Assembly: GCF_002959775.1 (NCBI RefSeq)
Contig: NZ_PPCX01000011.1
Coordinates: 1 to 64,000 of the forward strand
DNA from: Veillonella rogosae JCM 15642
GTDB lineage: Bacteria > Bacillota > Negativicutes > Veillonellales > Veillonellaceae
Direction of reading: 5' to 3'
Length of the DNA stretch: 64,000 nt
Shown here: piece after piece, positions 52,548 to 60,177 of the stretch
Layout: every line of letters begins with the position of its first letter
Position numbering within the stretch: position 1 is the first letter of the stretch
The notes under the pieces: generated by a model
Told to the model about the DNA's origin: nothing
Seen by the model: the letters and a program-made list of their open reading frames with translations, nothing else
Databases searched by the model: none
Made by a program: the position numbers and the translations under genes

Positions 52548-52670
52548 TCAATTCCTTCTTTGTAATATTAAAGTCACTTTATCAGACCCTCGTTCTTTAA
52601 ATAGTTCGAGATAAATATTAGTATCATAATCATGTCCAACAATACGATTCTTGTTAATTTCATTCCAGCC
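52548..52670 (-). pseudogene. 3' remnant of an unknown gene
   Basis: One frame on the minus strand reads 40 sense codons and then TGA: GWNEINKNRIVGHDYDTNIY, followed by LELFKERGSDKVTLILQRRN. There is no start codon, and the frame closes at a TGA three codons upstream, exactly where the repeat begins. The balanced residue mix (charged residues and buried hydrophobics) looks like the end of a real soluble protein. The family is unknown. Confidence 0.5.
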
Positions 52671-52812
52671 TATATTTCAATTATATATTAAACCAACTTA
52701 TATCACCAACGGATATTTTAATATTGTTATCTTTTATTTATTTTTATATTTAGCCTTAACAAATAATGCCAAAGTGTTAGTACAGGTATTTACACTATAG
52801 TAATACAAAAGC
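52670..52812 (-). repeat. Promoter-bearing direct repeat, copy 2
   Basis: This 143-bp segment is the second copy of 50697-50837 in the same orientation, with its own TTGGTG-18-TATAAT (52680-52709). Its 3' edge on the minus strand abuts the coding remnant. Its other end overlaps the start of the XRE terminator. Confidence 0.85.
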
Positions 52813-52869
52813 ACCATCTACCTAAGTCCCACTTATGTGTCGGTTCCCATTAAGATAGATGGTGCTTTT
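52807..52869. terminator. Terminator of the XRE regulator gene
   Basis: A 14-bp perfect inverted repeat (AAAAGCACCATCTA / TAGATGGTGCTTTT) with a 35-nt loop has A/T runs at both ends, 65 nt after the XRE stop. Confidence 0.8.
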
Positions 52870-52933
52870 ATAATTGTCCTAATTAAGTTGTTCTAATAAA
52901 CATGTCCCACTCGGTCTACAATGTAGTATAGCA

Positions 52934-53395
52934 CTACTTTATATTTCGTCGTGCCGCTAAGCTACTAGCGCTGCTAGCTAGACCCGCCCGATTGATATGT
53001 GGGTTCCCATGTTTGTACGTTTTTGGCTTGCTACTTTTATCTTCTACCTTTGATTTCTCAAATTTAGTAAATAGATTGTCTAGCTCGCGCAAGAGGGCAC
53101 GTTTTTGTGAGTCTTTCAACTCGAATACTTCACCTTTATAGGCGATGTATTTATTTTTGAGTACAGGACTGAGGTCATAGATGGGCTCGTGTTGTTCTCC
53201 ATTTACATCTAGCAGCTCATCCAAGGTCAATCCATAATAGCGAGACAGGGCACAGAGTGTATCTAAATCTGGTTCGCGATACCCTGTTTCGTAATTTGAA
53301 AGCGCCGCATTACTGATACCTACGGCCTTTGCTACTTCGATTTGGCTTTTGCCCATGCGCACGCGAGCACGCTTTAAGTTCTTATAAAACTGCAT
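52934..53395 (-). CDS. XRE-family helix-turn-helix regulator
   Basis: This regulator is 153 residues from the ATG at 53395, which has AGGTG about 6 nt upstream; GTG/ATG codons at 53404 and 53401 overlap the ribosome site. The HTH covers about residues 5-60 (KSQIEVAKAVGISNAALSNYETGYREPDLDTL), with the canonical Cro/C1 turn. The C-terminal half is charged, with no known sensor domain. It lies between the AT-rich island and the hem operon, and its target is unknown. Confidence 0.87.
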   Translation of the reverse strand: MQFYKNLKRARVRMGKSQIEVAKAVGISNAALSNYETGYREPDLDTLCALSRYYGLTLDELLDVNGEQHEPIYDLSPVLKNKYIAYKGEVFELKDSQKRALLRELDNLFTKFEKSKVEDKSSKPKTYKHGNPHINRAGLASSASSLAARRNIK

Positions 53396-53440
53396 GTTCA
53401 TCACCTACATCGATACATAAACAACTACAAACTATATATT

Positions 53441-53509
53441 TTATAATAATGTATCACTGATTTTTATAGTAGTGTATCACTAATCTTTATAGTAATGTAT
53501 CACTGATTT
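53441..53509 (-). repeat. Three 23-bp tandem repeats at the 3' end of hemL
   Basis: The copies at 53441-53463, 53464-53486 and 53487-53509 share TTATARTARTGTATCACTRAT. The copy at 53487-53509 encodes the last residues of HemL and its stop, and the other two lie downstream. The end of the gene has therefore been duplicated twice outside the coding frame. Confidence 0.85.
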
Positions 53510-54791
53510 TTTTGAAAGCTTCATCAGCTACGGCTAATGTACGTTCGATTTCACTGCTCTTGTGGCAGATAGATACAAAGTTACTTTCATAAGGACTTGG
53601 CGCATAGTAAATACCATGGCTCAAGTTGTGGTGGAAGAACATTTTAAATTGTTCTTCGTTGCAAGATGCTGCATCATCAAAGTTCTTAACTGGTTTATCA
53701 GTGAAGAAAATGGTGAACATGGAGCCTACCCGTTGTACTACAACAGGCACATTATATTGTGCAGCCAAGCGTTCAAAGCCTTCACAAAGGGCAATTGTCG
53801 TATCTTCTACTTGTTTAAAAACAGTTGGATCTCGTTGCAAAATGGAAAGCGTTGCAAGGCCAGAGGTAACGGCAATTGGGTTACCGCTCAATGTACCGGC
53901 TTGGTAAATAGGACCAGCTGGTGCGATTTGGTTCATAATCTCACGAGAGCCACCAAATACAGCGAGTGGCATGCCACCGCCAACGATTTTACCAAGGCAT
54001 GTAAGGTCAGGTTTAATATTGTAACGTTTTTGTGCACCCCCACTGCTAGCGCGGAAGCCACACATAACTTCATCAAAGATTAACACTGCGCCATGAGCCT
54101 TAGTCACTTCACGCAAGGTTTCAAGGAAGCCTGGTTCTGGAGGCACACAGCCCATGTTACCTGCTACAGGTTCTACGATGATAGCCGCAATAGTGTCGCC
54201 GATGTCGTCGAATAATTTGCGAACCGCATCAGAGTCATTGTACGGCAAGGTAATTGTATTTTCTGCTACACCTTGAGGAACGCCAGGGCTATCTGGCACA
54301 CCAAAAGTAGCAAGGCCAGAGCCAGCTTTCACCAAAAGCGCATCACTATGACCATGGTAACAGCCAACAAATTTTACGATACGATCGCGACCAGTATAGC
54401 CACGAGCTACGCGCAAAGCACTCATAGTCGCCTCTGTACCAGAGTTAACGAGGCGGATAACCTCCATAGATGGCATGAAGGCTTGTACCTTTTTAGCCAA
54501 TTCTGTTTCTAGTAGTGTAGGCGCACCATAGCTAGTGCCGCGAGGAATCGCCTCTTGCAAGCTTGCGATAACTTCAGGGTTCGCATGGCCCAAAATCATA
54601 GGGCCCCAGCTCAACACATAGTCAATGTATTCGTTATTATCGATATCATAAATGCGGCTGCCGCTAGCGCTGCTAATAAACGGAGGATTAGAACCTACAC
54701 TACGGTAGGAACGAACAGGACTGTTTACGCCGCCTGGCATATAACGTTTAGCCTCTTCAAAGGCCTTTTCAGATTTACCGAGTTGGAACAT
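53487..54791 (-). CDS. hemL: Glutamate-1-semialdehyde 2,1-aminomutase
   Basis: HemL converts glutamate-1-semialdehyde, made by HemA, to 5-aminolevulinate, using PLP or PMP. The 434-residue protein is full length. The PLP lysine is K268 in TCLGKIVGGGMPLAVFGG, and the substrate-binding NSGTEATMSALR and FDEVMCGFR motifs are present. AAGGAGG precedes the ATG. It is the last gene of the operon, 9 bp after hemB. A tandem duplication of its 3' end follows. Confidence 0.96.
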   Translation of the reverse strand: MFQLGKSEKAFEEAKRYMPGGVNSPVRSYRSVGSNPPFISSASGSRIYDIDNNEYIDYVLSWGPMILGHANPEVIASLQEAIPRGTSYGAPTLLETELAKKVQAFMPSMEVIRLVNSGTEATMSALRVARGYTGRDRIVKFVGCYHGHSDALLVKAGSGLATFGVPDSPGVPQGVAENTITLPYNDSDAVRKLFDDIGDTIAAIIVEPVAGNMGCVPPEPGFLETLREVTKAHGAVLIFDEVMCGFRASSGGAQKRYNIKPDLTCLGKIVGGGMPLAVFGGSREIMNQIAPAGPIYQAGTLSGNPIAVTSGLATLSILQRDPTVFKQVEDTTIALCEGFERLAAQYNVPVVVQRVGSMFTIFFTDKPVKNFDDAASCNEEQFKMFFHHNLSHGIYYAPSPYESNFVSICHKSSEIERTLAVADEAFKKISDTLL

Positions 54792-54800
54792 AGTTCCTCC

Positions 54801-55775
54801 TTATTGTTGTAACCATTTAGCAATATCTAAGGCATGGTACGTAATGATGATTTTAGCACCAGCACGCTTCATGGAAAGCATTGTTTCCATAACGAGGCGT
54901 TCTTCGTCGATAAGACCAGCTGCAGCAGCGGATTTAACCATCGCATATTCGCCAGATACATTGTATACCGCTACAGGTAATTCATAGCGGTCACGTGTTT
55001 CACGAACGATATCCAAATAGGACAAGGCTGGTTTAATCATAATAATATCTGCACCTTCAGAGATATCGAGTTCGATTTCTCTGAAAGCTTCCAAGCGATT
55101 AGCTGGGTCCATTTGATAGGATTTGCGGTCCCCAAATTTAGGAGAAGAGTTTACAGCACCACGGAACGGACCATAGTATGCAGATGCATATTTTGCAGCA
55201 TAGCTCATGATGGATACATTCGTGTACCCTGCCGCATCAAGGGCTTCACGGATAGCACCTACACGGCCATCCATCATATCGGATGGCGCCACCATATGGG
55301 CACCGGCTTCTGCTTGGCTTACCGCTACTTTACAAAGCAATGGCAATGTTTCATCATTTAAGATTTCATGGTCATCAATCATGCCACAGTGACCTGTAGA
55401 GGTATATTGGCACAAGCACACGTCAGAGATAACCAATAGGTTTGGTACTGCTGCGCGGATAGCTTTAATAGCTTGTTGTACTGGTTGGGACATATCCCAC
55501 GCAGAAGAGCCTTGCTCATCTTTATATGTAGGAATACCGAAGATTTCTACCCCAAGAATACCAAGATCATATACCTCTTGAGCCATTTTTACAGCTTCAT
55601 CAACGGATAAGTGGTATTGGCCTGGCAACGTATCGATTTCTTTTTTGATACCTTCGCCAGGAACGATAAATAATGGATAAATTAAATCAGTTACGTCAAG
55701 TGTCGTTTCCCGTACCAAATCACGCATTTCTGGACTGATACGCAAGCGGCGAGGACGGTATGTTAAATCGTACAT
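54801..55775 (-). CDS. hemB: Delta-aminolevulinic acid dehydratase (porphobilinogen synthase)
   Basis: HemB condenses two 5-aminolevulinates to porphobilinogen. The 324-residue protein carries the zinc-type active site C120-x-C122-x7-C130 (CLCQYTSTGHC), rather than the aspartate-rich magnesium type. The two Schiff-base lysines lie in AAKYASAYYGPFR and MIKPALSYLD. AGGAGG precedes the ATG. It sits 9 bp downstream of cobA/hemD. Confidence 0.96.
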   Translation of the reverse strand: MYDLTYRPRRLRISPEMRDLVRETTLDVTDLIYPLFIVPGEGIKKEIDTLPGQYHLSVDEAVKMAQEVYDLGILGVEIFGIPTYKDEQGSSAWDMSQPVQQAIKAIRAAVPNLLVISDVCLCQYTSTGHCGMIDDHEILNDETLPLLCKVAVSQAEAGAHMVAPSDMMDGRVGAIREALDAAGYTNVSIMSYAAKYASAYYGPFRGAVNSSPKFGDRKSYQMDPANRLEAFREIELDISEGADIIMIKPALSYLDIVRETRDRYELPVAVYNVSGEYAMVKSAAAAGLIDEERLVMETMLSMKRAGAKIIITYHALDIAKWLQQ

Positions 55776-55784
55776 GTAATCCTC

Positions 55785-57293
55785 CTAAATGTCCTTTACA
55801 ATAGCATTTACTAAGCCATCAGTAGTATATACATCGCTGATGACAGCAGGTTTAAGACCTGCACTCATAGCCGTAGCAGCTGTGATAGGTCCGATGCAAG
55901 CAATCTTAGTATTGCCTAATAGTTTCAATGCATCATCGCCCAATAATTGAATTGTATTGGTTACTGTAGAGGAACTTGTAAACGTAATATAGTCTACAGT
56001 ACCTGCAGTTAATGCATTTACTAATGCTTCTTGTTGAGATGTATCTTGTGTCGTTTCATATAAACGCAAAATATCTACATCTATATCGTGATGACGCAAA
56101 GAGCGTGGAATTACATCGCGAGCCACTTTTGGTTGAATAAGCAATACGGAATCGCCTGCCTTGAGTTCTTCTTCAAGAGCCTTTACAGCAGATTCAGCCT
56201 TGTAGTCTACAGGAATGATATCCGGTACGATGCCGTATTTTTGAAGTTCCCGAGCCGTAGCACAGCCGATAGCTGCTACTTTAGAATTACCTAATGCACG
56301 AGTGTCCTTGCCCTCTTTATAAAGAGCATCGAAGAAGTAGCGAACCCCTTCACCAGAGGTGAATACGATGCATTGGTATTGTTTTGTATTATTGATGATA
56401 CGACGATCTTCATCAAATAACTCCAATGGAGATGTTTTAATCGCTGCCGCTTCTACTACATTAGCACCTTGAGCTGCTAGTTTTTCGCGGAATGCACTAG
56501 CTTGGGAGCGAGCGCGTGTAACTACAATAGTTTTGCCGAATAACGGTTTATTATCGAACCATTGTAATTTTTCACGAAGGTTAACTACATCGCCTACTAC
56601 GATGATAGCTGGCGCTTTTAGTTGCGCCTTTTCTACGTCTTCTACTACATGTTCAAGGGTAGATACGAGAACTTCTTGAACCGTTTTTGTACCCCAACGA
56701 ACAAGCGCTACAGGTGTAGAAGCTGGGCGTCCATGAGCTATCAATTTTTCTGCAATGGTAGGCAAGTTGCCAACGCCCATTACAAAGCAAAGTGTATCAA
56801 CGGCTGTAGCAAGGCCTTCCCAATGAATACCAGATACTGCTTTAGTTGGATCCTCATGACCTGTTACAACCGCAAAGGAAGTGGCCATAGCACGTTGTGT
56901 TACAGGAATACCTGCATAAGCAGGAGCTGCGATTGGAGATGTTACACCAGGTACAAACTCAAATGGTACACCTGCTTCACCAAGGGCCATAGCCTCTTCG
57001 CCACCGCGACCAAATACGAGCGGGTCGCCGCCTTTTAAGCGTGCTACGATTTTGCCTTCTTTACCTTTTTGTACTAACAGCTCATTGATTTCCCATTGGT
57101 GCATTGTGTGATCTTTACATTGTTTACCAGCGTAAATCAACTCTGCATCGGGGCGAGCCCATTCTAACAAATGAGCATCAGCTAAATAGTCATATACAAT
57201 TACATCTGCTTTTTCAATACATTCACGGCCTTTTACAGTGATGAGTTTAACATCGCCAGGACCTGCACCGATTAGATATACCATACCTGTCAT
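55785..57293 (-). CDS. Fused uroporphyrinogen-III C-methyltransferase / uroporphyrinogen-III synthase
   Basis: This 502-residue fusion has a SUMT (CobA) domain at about 1-245: VYLIGAGPGDVKLIT, GGDPLVFGRGGEE, AYAGIPVTQR. A HemD domain follows from about 250 to the end (TIVVTRARSQASAFREKL, FTSGEGVRYFF, ITFTSSSTV). It closes hydroxymethylbilane to uroporphyrinogen III and then methylates it twice to precorrin-2. The fusion is common in Firmicutes. Its ATG overlaps the hemC stop (ATGA). It diverts the pathway to siroheme or cobalamin. Confidence 0.94.
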   Translation of the reverse strand: MTGMVYLIGAGPGDVKLITVKGRECIEKADVIVYDYLADAHLLEWARPDAELIYAGKQCKDHTMHQWEINELLVQKGKEGKIVARLKGGDPLVFGRGGEEAMALGEAGVPFEFVPGVTSPIAAPAYAGIPVTQRAMATSFAVVTGHEDPTKAVSGIHWEGLATAVDTLCFVMGVGNLPTIAEKLIAHGRPASTPVALVRWGTKTVQEVLVSTLEHVVEDVEKAQLKAPAIIVVGDVVNLREKLQWFDNKPLFGKTIVVTRARSQASAFREKLAAQGANVVEAAAIKTSPLELFDEDRRIINNTKQYQCIVFTSGEGVRYFFDALYKEGKDTRALGNSKVAAIGCATARELQKYGIVPDIIPVDYKAESAVKALEEELKAGDSVLLIQPKVARDVIPRSLRHHDIDVDILRLYETTQDTSQQEALVNALTAGTVDYITFTSSSTVTNTIQLLGDDALKLLGNTKIACIGPITAATAMSAGLKPAVISDVYTTDGLVNAIVKDI

Positions 57294-58228
57294 TTTATGA
57301 TTCCTTCCTCTATGAGAGCATCCACAATATGTTTGCCCCCTTCTTCATATAAGGCTTTTGCAAGGTTTTTACCAAGAATTTCAGCTTTTTTTGCTGGCCC
57401 AGAAATTTCTCCTTCGTACACAGTTTTACCATCGAGGGATGCGATCATGGCCTTTAAGGTCAATTGACCTTTCTCAATAGTACCATGTACCCCCATCGGC
57501 ACTTGGCAACCACCATTTAACTGACGCAAGAAGCTGCGTTCCCCTTCAACAGCATAGCGTGTAGCTTCGTTGTTAATAGGAGCTAGCATTTCAAGCATTT
57601 CCGTATCGTCAGCACGACACTCGATAGCAAGTGCCCCTTGACCAACAGCAGGAATCATTTCATCCGCTTTAAATACTTGGGTAATTTGATCATCTAAGCC
57701 CAACCGTTTAAGACCGGCTTGTGCCAAGATAACGCCATCTAGTTTTTCTGTTTCAATCTTGCTCAAACGAGTTTGTACATTACCGCGGATAACCTCGACC
57801 TTAAGGTCAGGGCGGACATGTAATAATTGCGCTTGACGACGCAAACTACTTGTACCGACGCGAGCACCTTCAGGCAATTTATCTAATGTTTTATACACGG
57901 GGCTCACAAGCGCATCGTAAGGTACTTCACGAGCCGAAATAGCGCCTAATATTAGTCCTTCTGGCAACTCTGTAGGCATATCTTTCAAGCTATGTACGGC
58001 GATATCAATGTCGCCTTTGTGCATAGCTTCTTCTAATTCAGCTGTAAACAAACCTTTACCACCAACTTGAGCCAGTGGTTTTTCCAAGATACGGTCACCC
58101 TTTGTATTAAAGTGAACTAGTTCGACCGTAATGTTTGGGTACAGACGTTGTAACTCTGCACTAATATGTTCAGCCTGCCATAGGGCAAGGGCACTTTTTC
58201 GCGTGCCGATTCGAATATGGTCTCTCAT
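57290..58228 (-). CDS. hemC: Porphobilinogen deaminase (hydroxymethylbilane synthase)
   Basis: HemC polymerises four porphobilinogens to hydroxymethylbilane. The protein is 312 residues from the ATG at 58228, chosen because IRIGTRKSALALWQAEH is the family start and AAGG lies upstream; an in-frame start at 58306 would overlap hemA by 74 bp. LRRQAQLL, RGNVQTRLSK and the dipyrromethane-cofactor cysteine in NGGCQVPMG are present. It begins 4 bp after hemA and overlaps cobA/hemD. Confidence 0.95.
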   Translation of the reverse strand: MRDHIRIGTRKSALALWQAEHISAELQRLYPNITVELVHFNTKGDRILEKPLAQVGGKGLFTAELEEAMHKGDIDIAVHSLKDMPTELPEGLILGAISAREVPYDALVSPVYKTLDKLPEGARVGTSSLRRQAQLLHVRPDLKVEVIRGNVQTRLSKIETEKLDGVILAQAGLKRLGLDDQITQVFKADEMIPAVGQGALAIECRADDTEMLEMLAPINNEATRYAVEGERSFLRQLNGGCQVPMGVHGTIEKGQLTLKAMIASLDGKTVYEGEISGPAKKAEILGKNLAKALYEEGGKHIVDALIEEGIIK

Positions 58229-58232
58229 GGCC

Positions 58233-59510
58233 TTAGCCTTCTTTCTCAAGATTAAACATATCTTTGAATAAATTCCAGTACAAACCTTCTTCCTCTGTAC
58301 CAGCAATTTCGTTGAAGTGAATCATCGGTTCACGCAACATTTTGCGAATGATCATGCGACTCATAGAGTCCATAATGCGGCGCTCCTTATCGGAGATATC
58401 TGGCAATTTAGCCAAGGCGCGATGTAACTCACGGCGGCGAATGCGTTCTGCTTTTTCTGTGAGCAATGCCATCATTGGACGCACCGTTAAATAGCTCAAT
58501 TTATCTAATAACTCTTCAATAGCATCGTGAATGATAGGCTCTGCACGACGAGCTTCCTCTTCGCGCTGTGCCTTATTCTCTTCGACTACACTTTCAAGAG
58601 AGTCGATATTAAATAGGTAAATACCTTCCATATCTGCTACGCCGGGATCGATATCGCGTGGTACCGCAATATCAATCATAACGATTGGTTCGCCCTTACG
58701 AAGAGATGTAATTTTCTTAGCTTCTCGTTCCGTAATAATATAGTGCGGCGCCCCTGTAGATGTGATGAGGATATCCGCATCTTTAGCGTAATCTACAAAG
58801 TTATCGAGCTTAACAGCTTTACCATTAAATCGCTCTGCTAAAGCCTCTGCCTTGGTAAAGGTTCTATTGGATACAAAAATCGTTTTTACGCCCTTTGCTT
58901 GTAAGTGTGTTGCGGTCAACTCACTCATGGTGCCAGCACCTAAGATAAGTACCGTCGCTTCAGATAAAGGTTTATCTAAGCTATCCTCAGCTAGGTTAAC
59001 AGCAGTGTAACTAACGGATACAGGCGTATTAGCAATACCTGTGTTCGTCCGTACCTTTTTACCAACACTAATAGCACGTTGGAATAAGATATTAAAAATT
59101 GTGCCCGTACAGCCTGCGCTATAAGCCTGAATATAAGCCCCTTTTAATTGGCTCAAAATTTGACCTTCCCCCAACACAAGGGAATCAAGGCTCGCAGATA
59201 CGCGGAATAGATGTTCAATGCAATCGCGCTCTTCATAGAAGAAAAAGGCATCTTCATCGATGTGGTCGGCACCTTTTAAATCCTTTAACACAGCCAGCAT
59301 ATATTCTTTAGGGAACTCTACACCTTCTAAAGCCGCATAGATTTCAGTTCTATTGCATGTAGACAAAATAACGCATTCTGCTACACAGTCGAATTCATAG
59401 AGGCGGTTCAGTGCAGTAACTACCTCGTCCTTATCAAACGAGAAACGTTCACGCACCTCTACAGCGGCACTTCTATGATTTAGCCCTAATACCACTAATT
59501 TCATGGTCAA
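58233..59510 (-). CDS. hemA: Glutamyl-tRNA reductase
   Basis: HemA reduces glutamyl-tRNA to glutamate-1-semialdehyde, the first committed step of C5 tetrapyrrole synthesis. The 425-residue protein has NHRSAAVEVRERF, the catalytic cysteine in LSTCNRTEIYA, GEGQILSQLKGAY, and the NADPH loop GAGTMSELTA. The start is either TTG at 59510, 4 nt after GAGGAG, or ATG at 59504, 10 nt after it. It overlaps the sirC-like gene by 38 bp. Confidence 0.95.
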   Translation of the reverse strand: MTMKLVVLGLNHRSAAVEVRERFSFDKDEVVTALNRLYEFDCVAECVILSTCNRTEIYAALEGVEFPKEYMLAVLKDLKGADHIDEDAFFFYEERDCIEHLFRVSASLDSLVLGEGQILSQLKGAYIQAYSAGCTGTIFNILFQRAISVGKKVRTNTGIANTPVSVSYTAVNLAEDSLDKPLSEATVLILGAGTMSELTATHLQAKGVKTIFVSNRTFTKAEALAERFNGKAVKLDNFVDYAKDADILITSTGAPHYIITEREAKKITSLRKGEPIVMIDIAVPRDIDPGVADMEGIYLFNIDSLESVVEENKAQREEEARRAEPIIHDAIEELLDKLSYLTVRPMMALLTEKAERIRRRELHRALAKLPDISDKERRIMDSMSRMIIRKMLREPMIHFNEIAGTEEEGLYWNLFKDMFNLEKEG

Positions 59511-60120
59511 GTTTCTCCTCTATAGTCATCCACTCTCCCTTGAGAATGGCTTCAAAAGTTTCTACGGTCAGATGATCTCGCCAAAATTTCTGTCGAGCCT
59601 CTGGGGTAGGAAGTAGTAACTTTACTTCTTCTCTAAATATTTTAAGTCTAGGCATAGCCTTTTGCAACTGCCCATAACGATTCATCATATCTTGCCTTAC
59701 GAGGCGATTGATACGAGGTCCTACGTTATTAGCGCTAATAGCGATGTGAAGATCGCCTAGTTCAAGTGATGAAGGCACAGTAAATCTGCATGCACTAGGG
59801 GCATCACTGCGATTAGTCCAGACGCGGTGTTTTTTCCCCATATCATATAACGTATCGTTTAATTCGCCATTATCTGTGCAGATAAAGAACAAACTGCTCG
59901 TTATAATGTGGTGTTCATCGTCCATTGTAAAAGCACGGTCGTACCAAGTGATACGATTATCCTTTGCCCATTGGCAAATCCTATCTGTTACAGTGGGAGC
60001 GATTACCACAATATTGCACGGCTCATCAATAAAGAGCTGCATCCGTCGCTCTGCGACCTCCCCGCCGCCAACGAATAGGATTGTATCTTCTGTTGTAGGT
60101 TGAAATGTTATGGATACCAT
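59473..60120 (-). CDS. Precorrin-2 dehydrogenase / sirohydrochlorin ferrochelatase-like (SirC/Met8 type)
   Basis: This 215-residue protein matches the Met8/CysG N-terminal type. The NAD loop is FVGGGEVAERRM (near residue 15), followed by IVVIAPTVTD, FICTDNGELND and CRFTVPSSLELGDLHIAISANNVGPR. It oxidises precorrin-2 to sirohydrochlorin, and some members also insert metal. It leads the operon and overlaps hemA by 38 bp in another frame, an unusually long overlap. No separate chelatase is in the window. Confidence 0.85.
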   Translation of the reverse strand: MVSITFQPTTEDTILFVGGGEVAERRMQLFIDEPCNIVVIAPTVTDRICQWAKDNRITWYDRAFTMDDEHHIITSSLFFICTDNGELNDTLYDMGKKHRVWTNRSDAPSACRFTVPSSLELGDLHIAISANNVGPRINRLVRQDMMNRYGQLQKAMPRLKIFREEVKLLLPTPEARQKFWRDHLTVETFEAILKGEWMTIEEKLDHEISGIRAKS

Positions 60121-60131
60121 GGCTGTCCTAC

Positions 60132-60161
60132 TATATATAAAAAAATCGGCTTGATGGTCAA
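60132..60161 (-). promoter_or_regulatory. Candidate promoter of the hem operon
   Basis: The minus strand has TTGACC (60156-60161), 18 bp and TATATA (60132-60137). The -35 lies inside the ylmH terminator hairpin. The predicted start would leave almost no leader before the first gene, so this call is tentative. Confidence 0.3.
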
Positions 60162-60170
60162 GCCGATTTT
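60142..60170 (-). terminator. Terminator of the ylmH operon
   Basis: A 13-bp perfect stem (AAAATCGGCTTGA / TCAAGCCGATTTT) with a 3-nt loop lies directly after ylmH and is followed by seven T residues on the minus strand. Confidence 0.93.
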
Positions 60171-60177
60171 CAATTGC

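Larger units (their letters stand above)
52465..52933 (-). other. Intergenic region with a gene remnant and repeat copy 2
   Basis: These 469 bp contain an 83-bp leader of island gene 5, a 40-codon coding remnant (52548-52670), repeat copy 2 (52670-52812) and the terminator of the XRE gene (52807-52869). The remaining bases show nothing. Confidence 0.6.

Noticed and set aside
48920-52934. A defence system or toxin-immunity array
   Set aside because: No nuclease, ATPase, toxin or known defence domain could be recognised. Only anchors and unknown external domains are visible.
53562-54083. A 173-codon plus-strand frame opposite hemL
   Set aside because: It lies entirely within the well-supported hemL gene and has no recognisable protein features.
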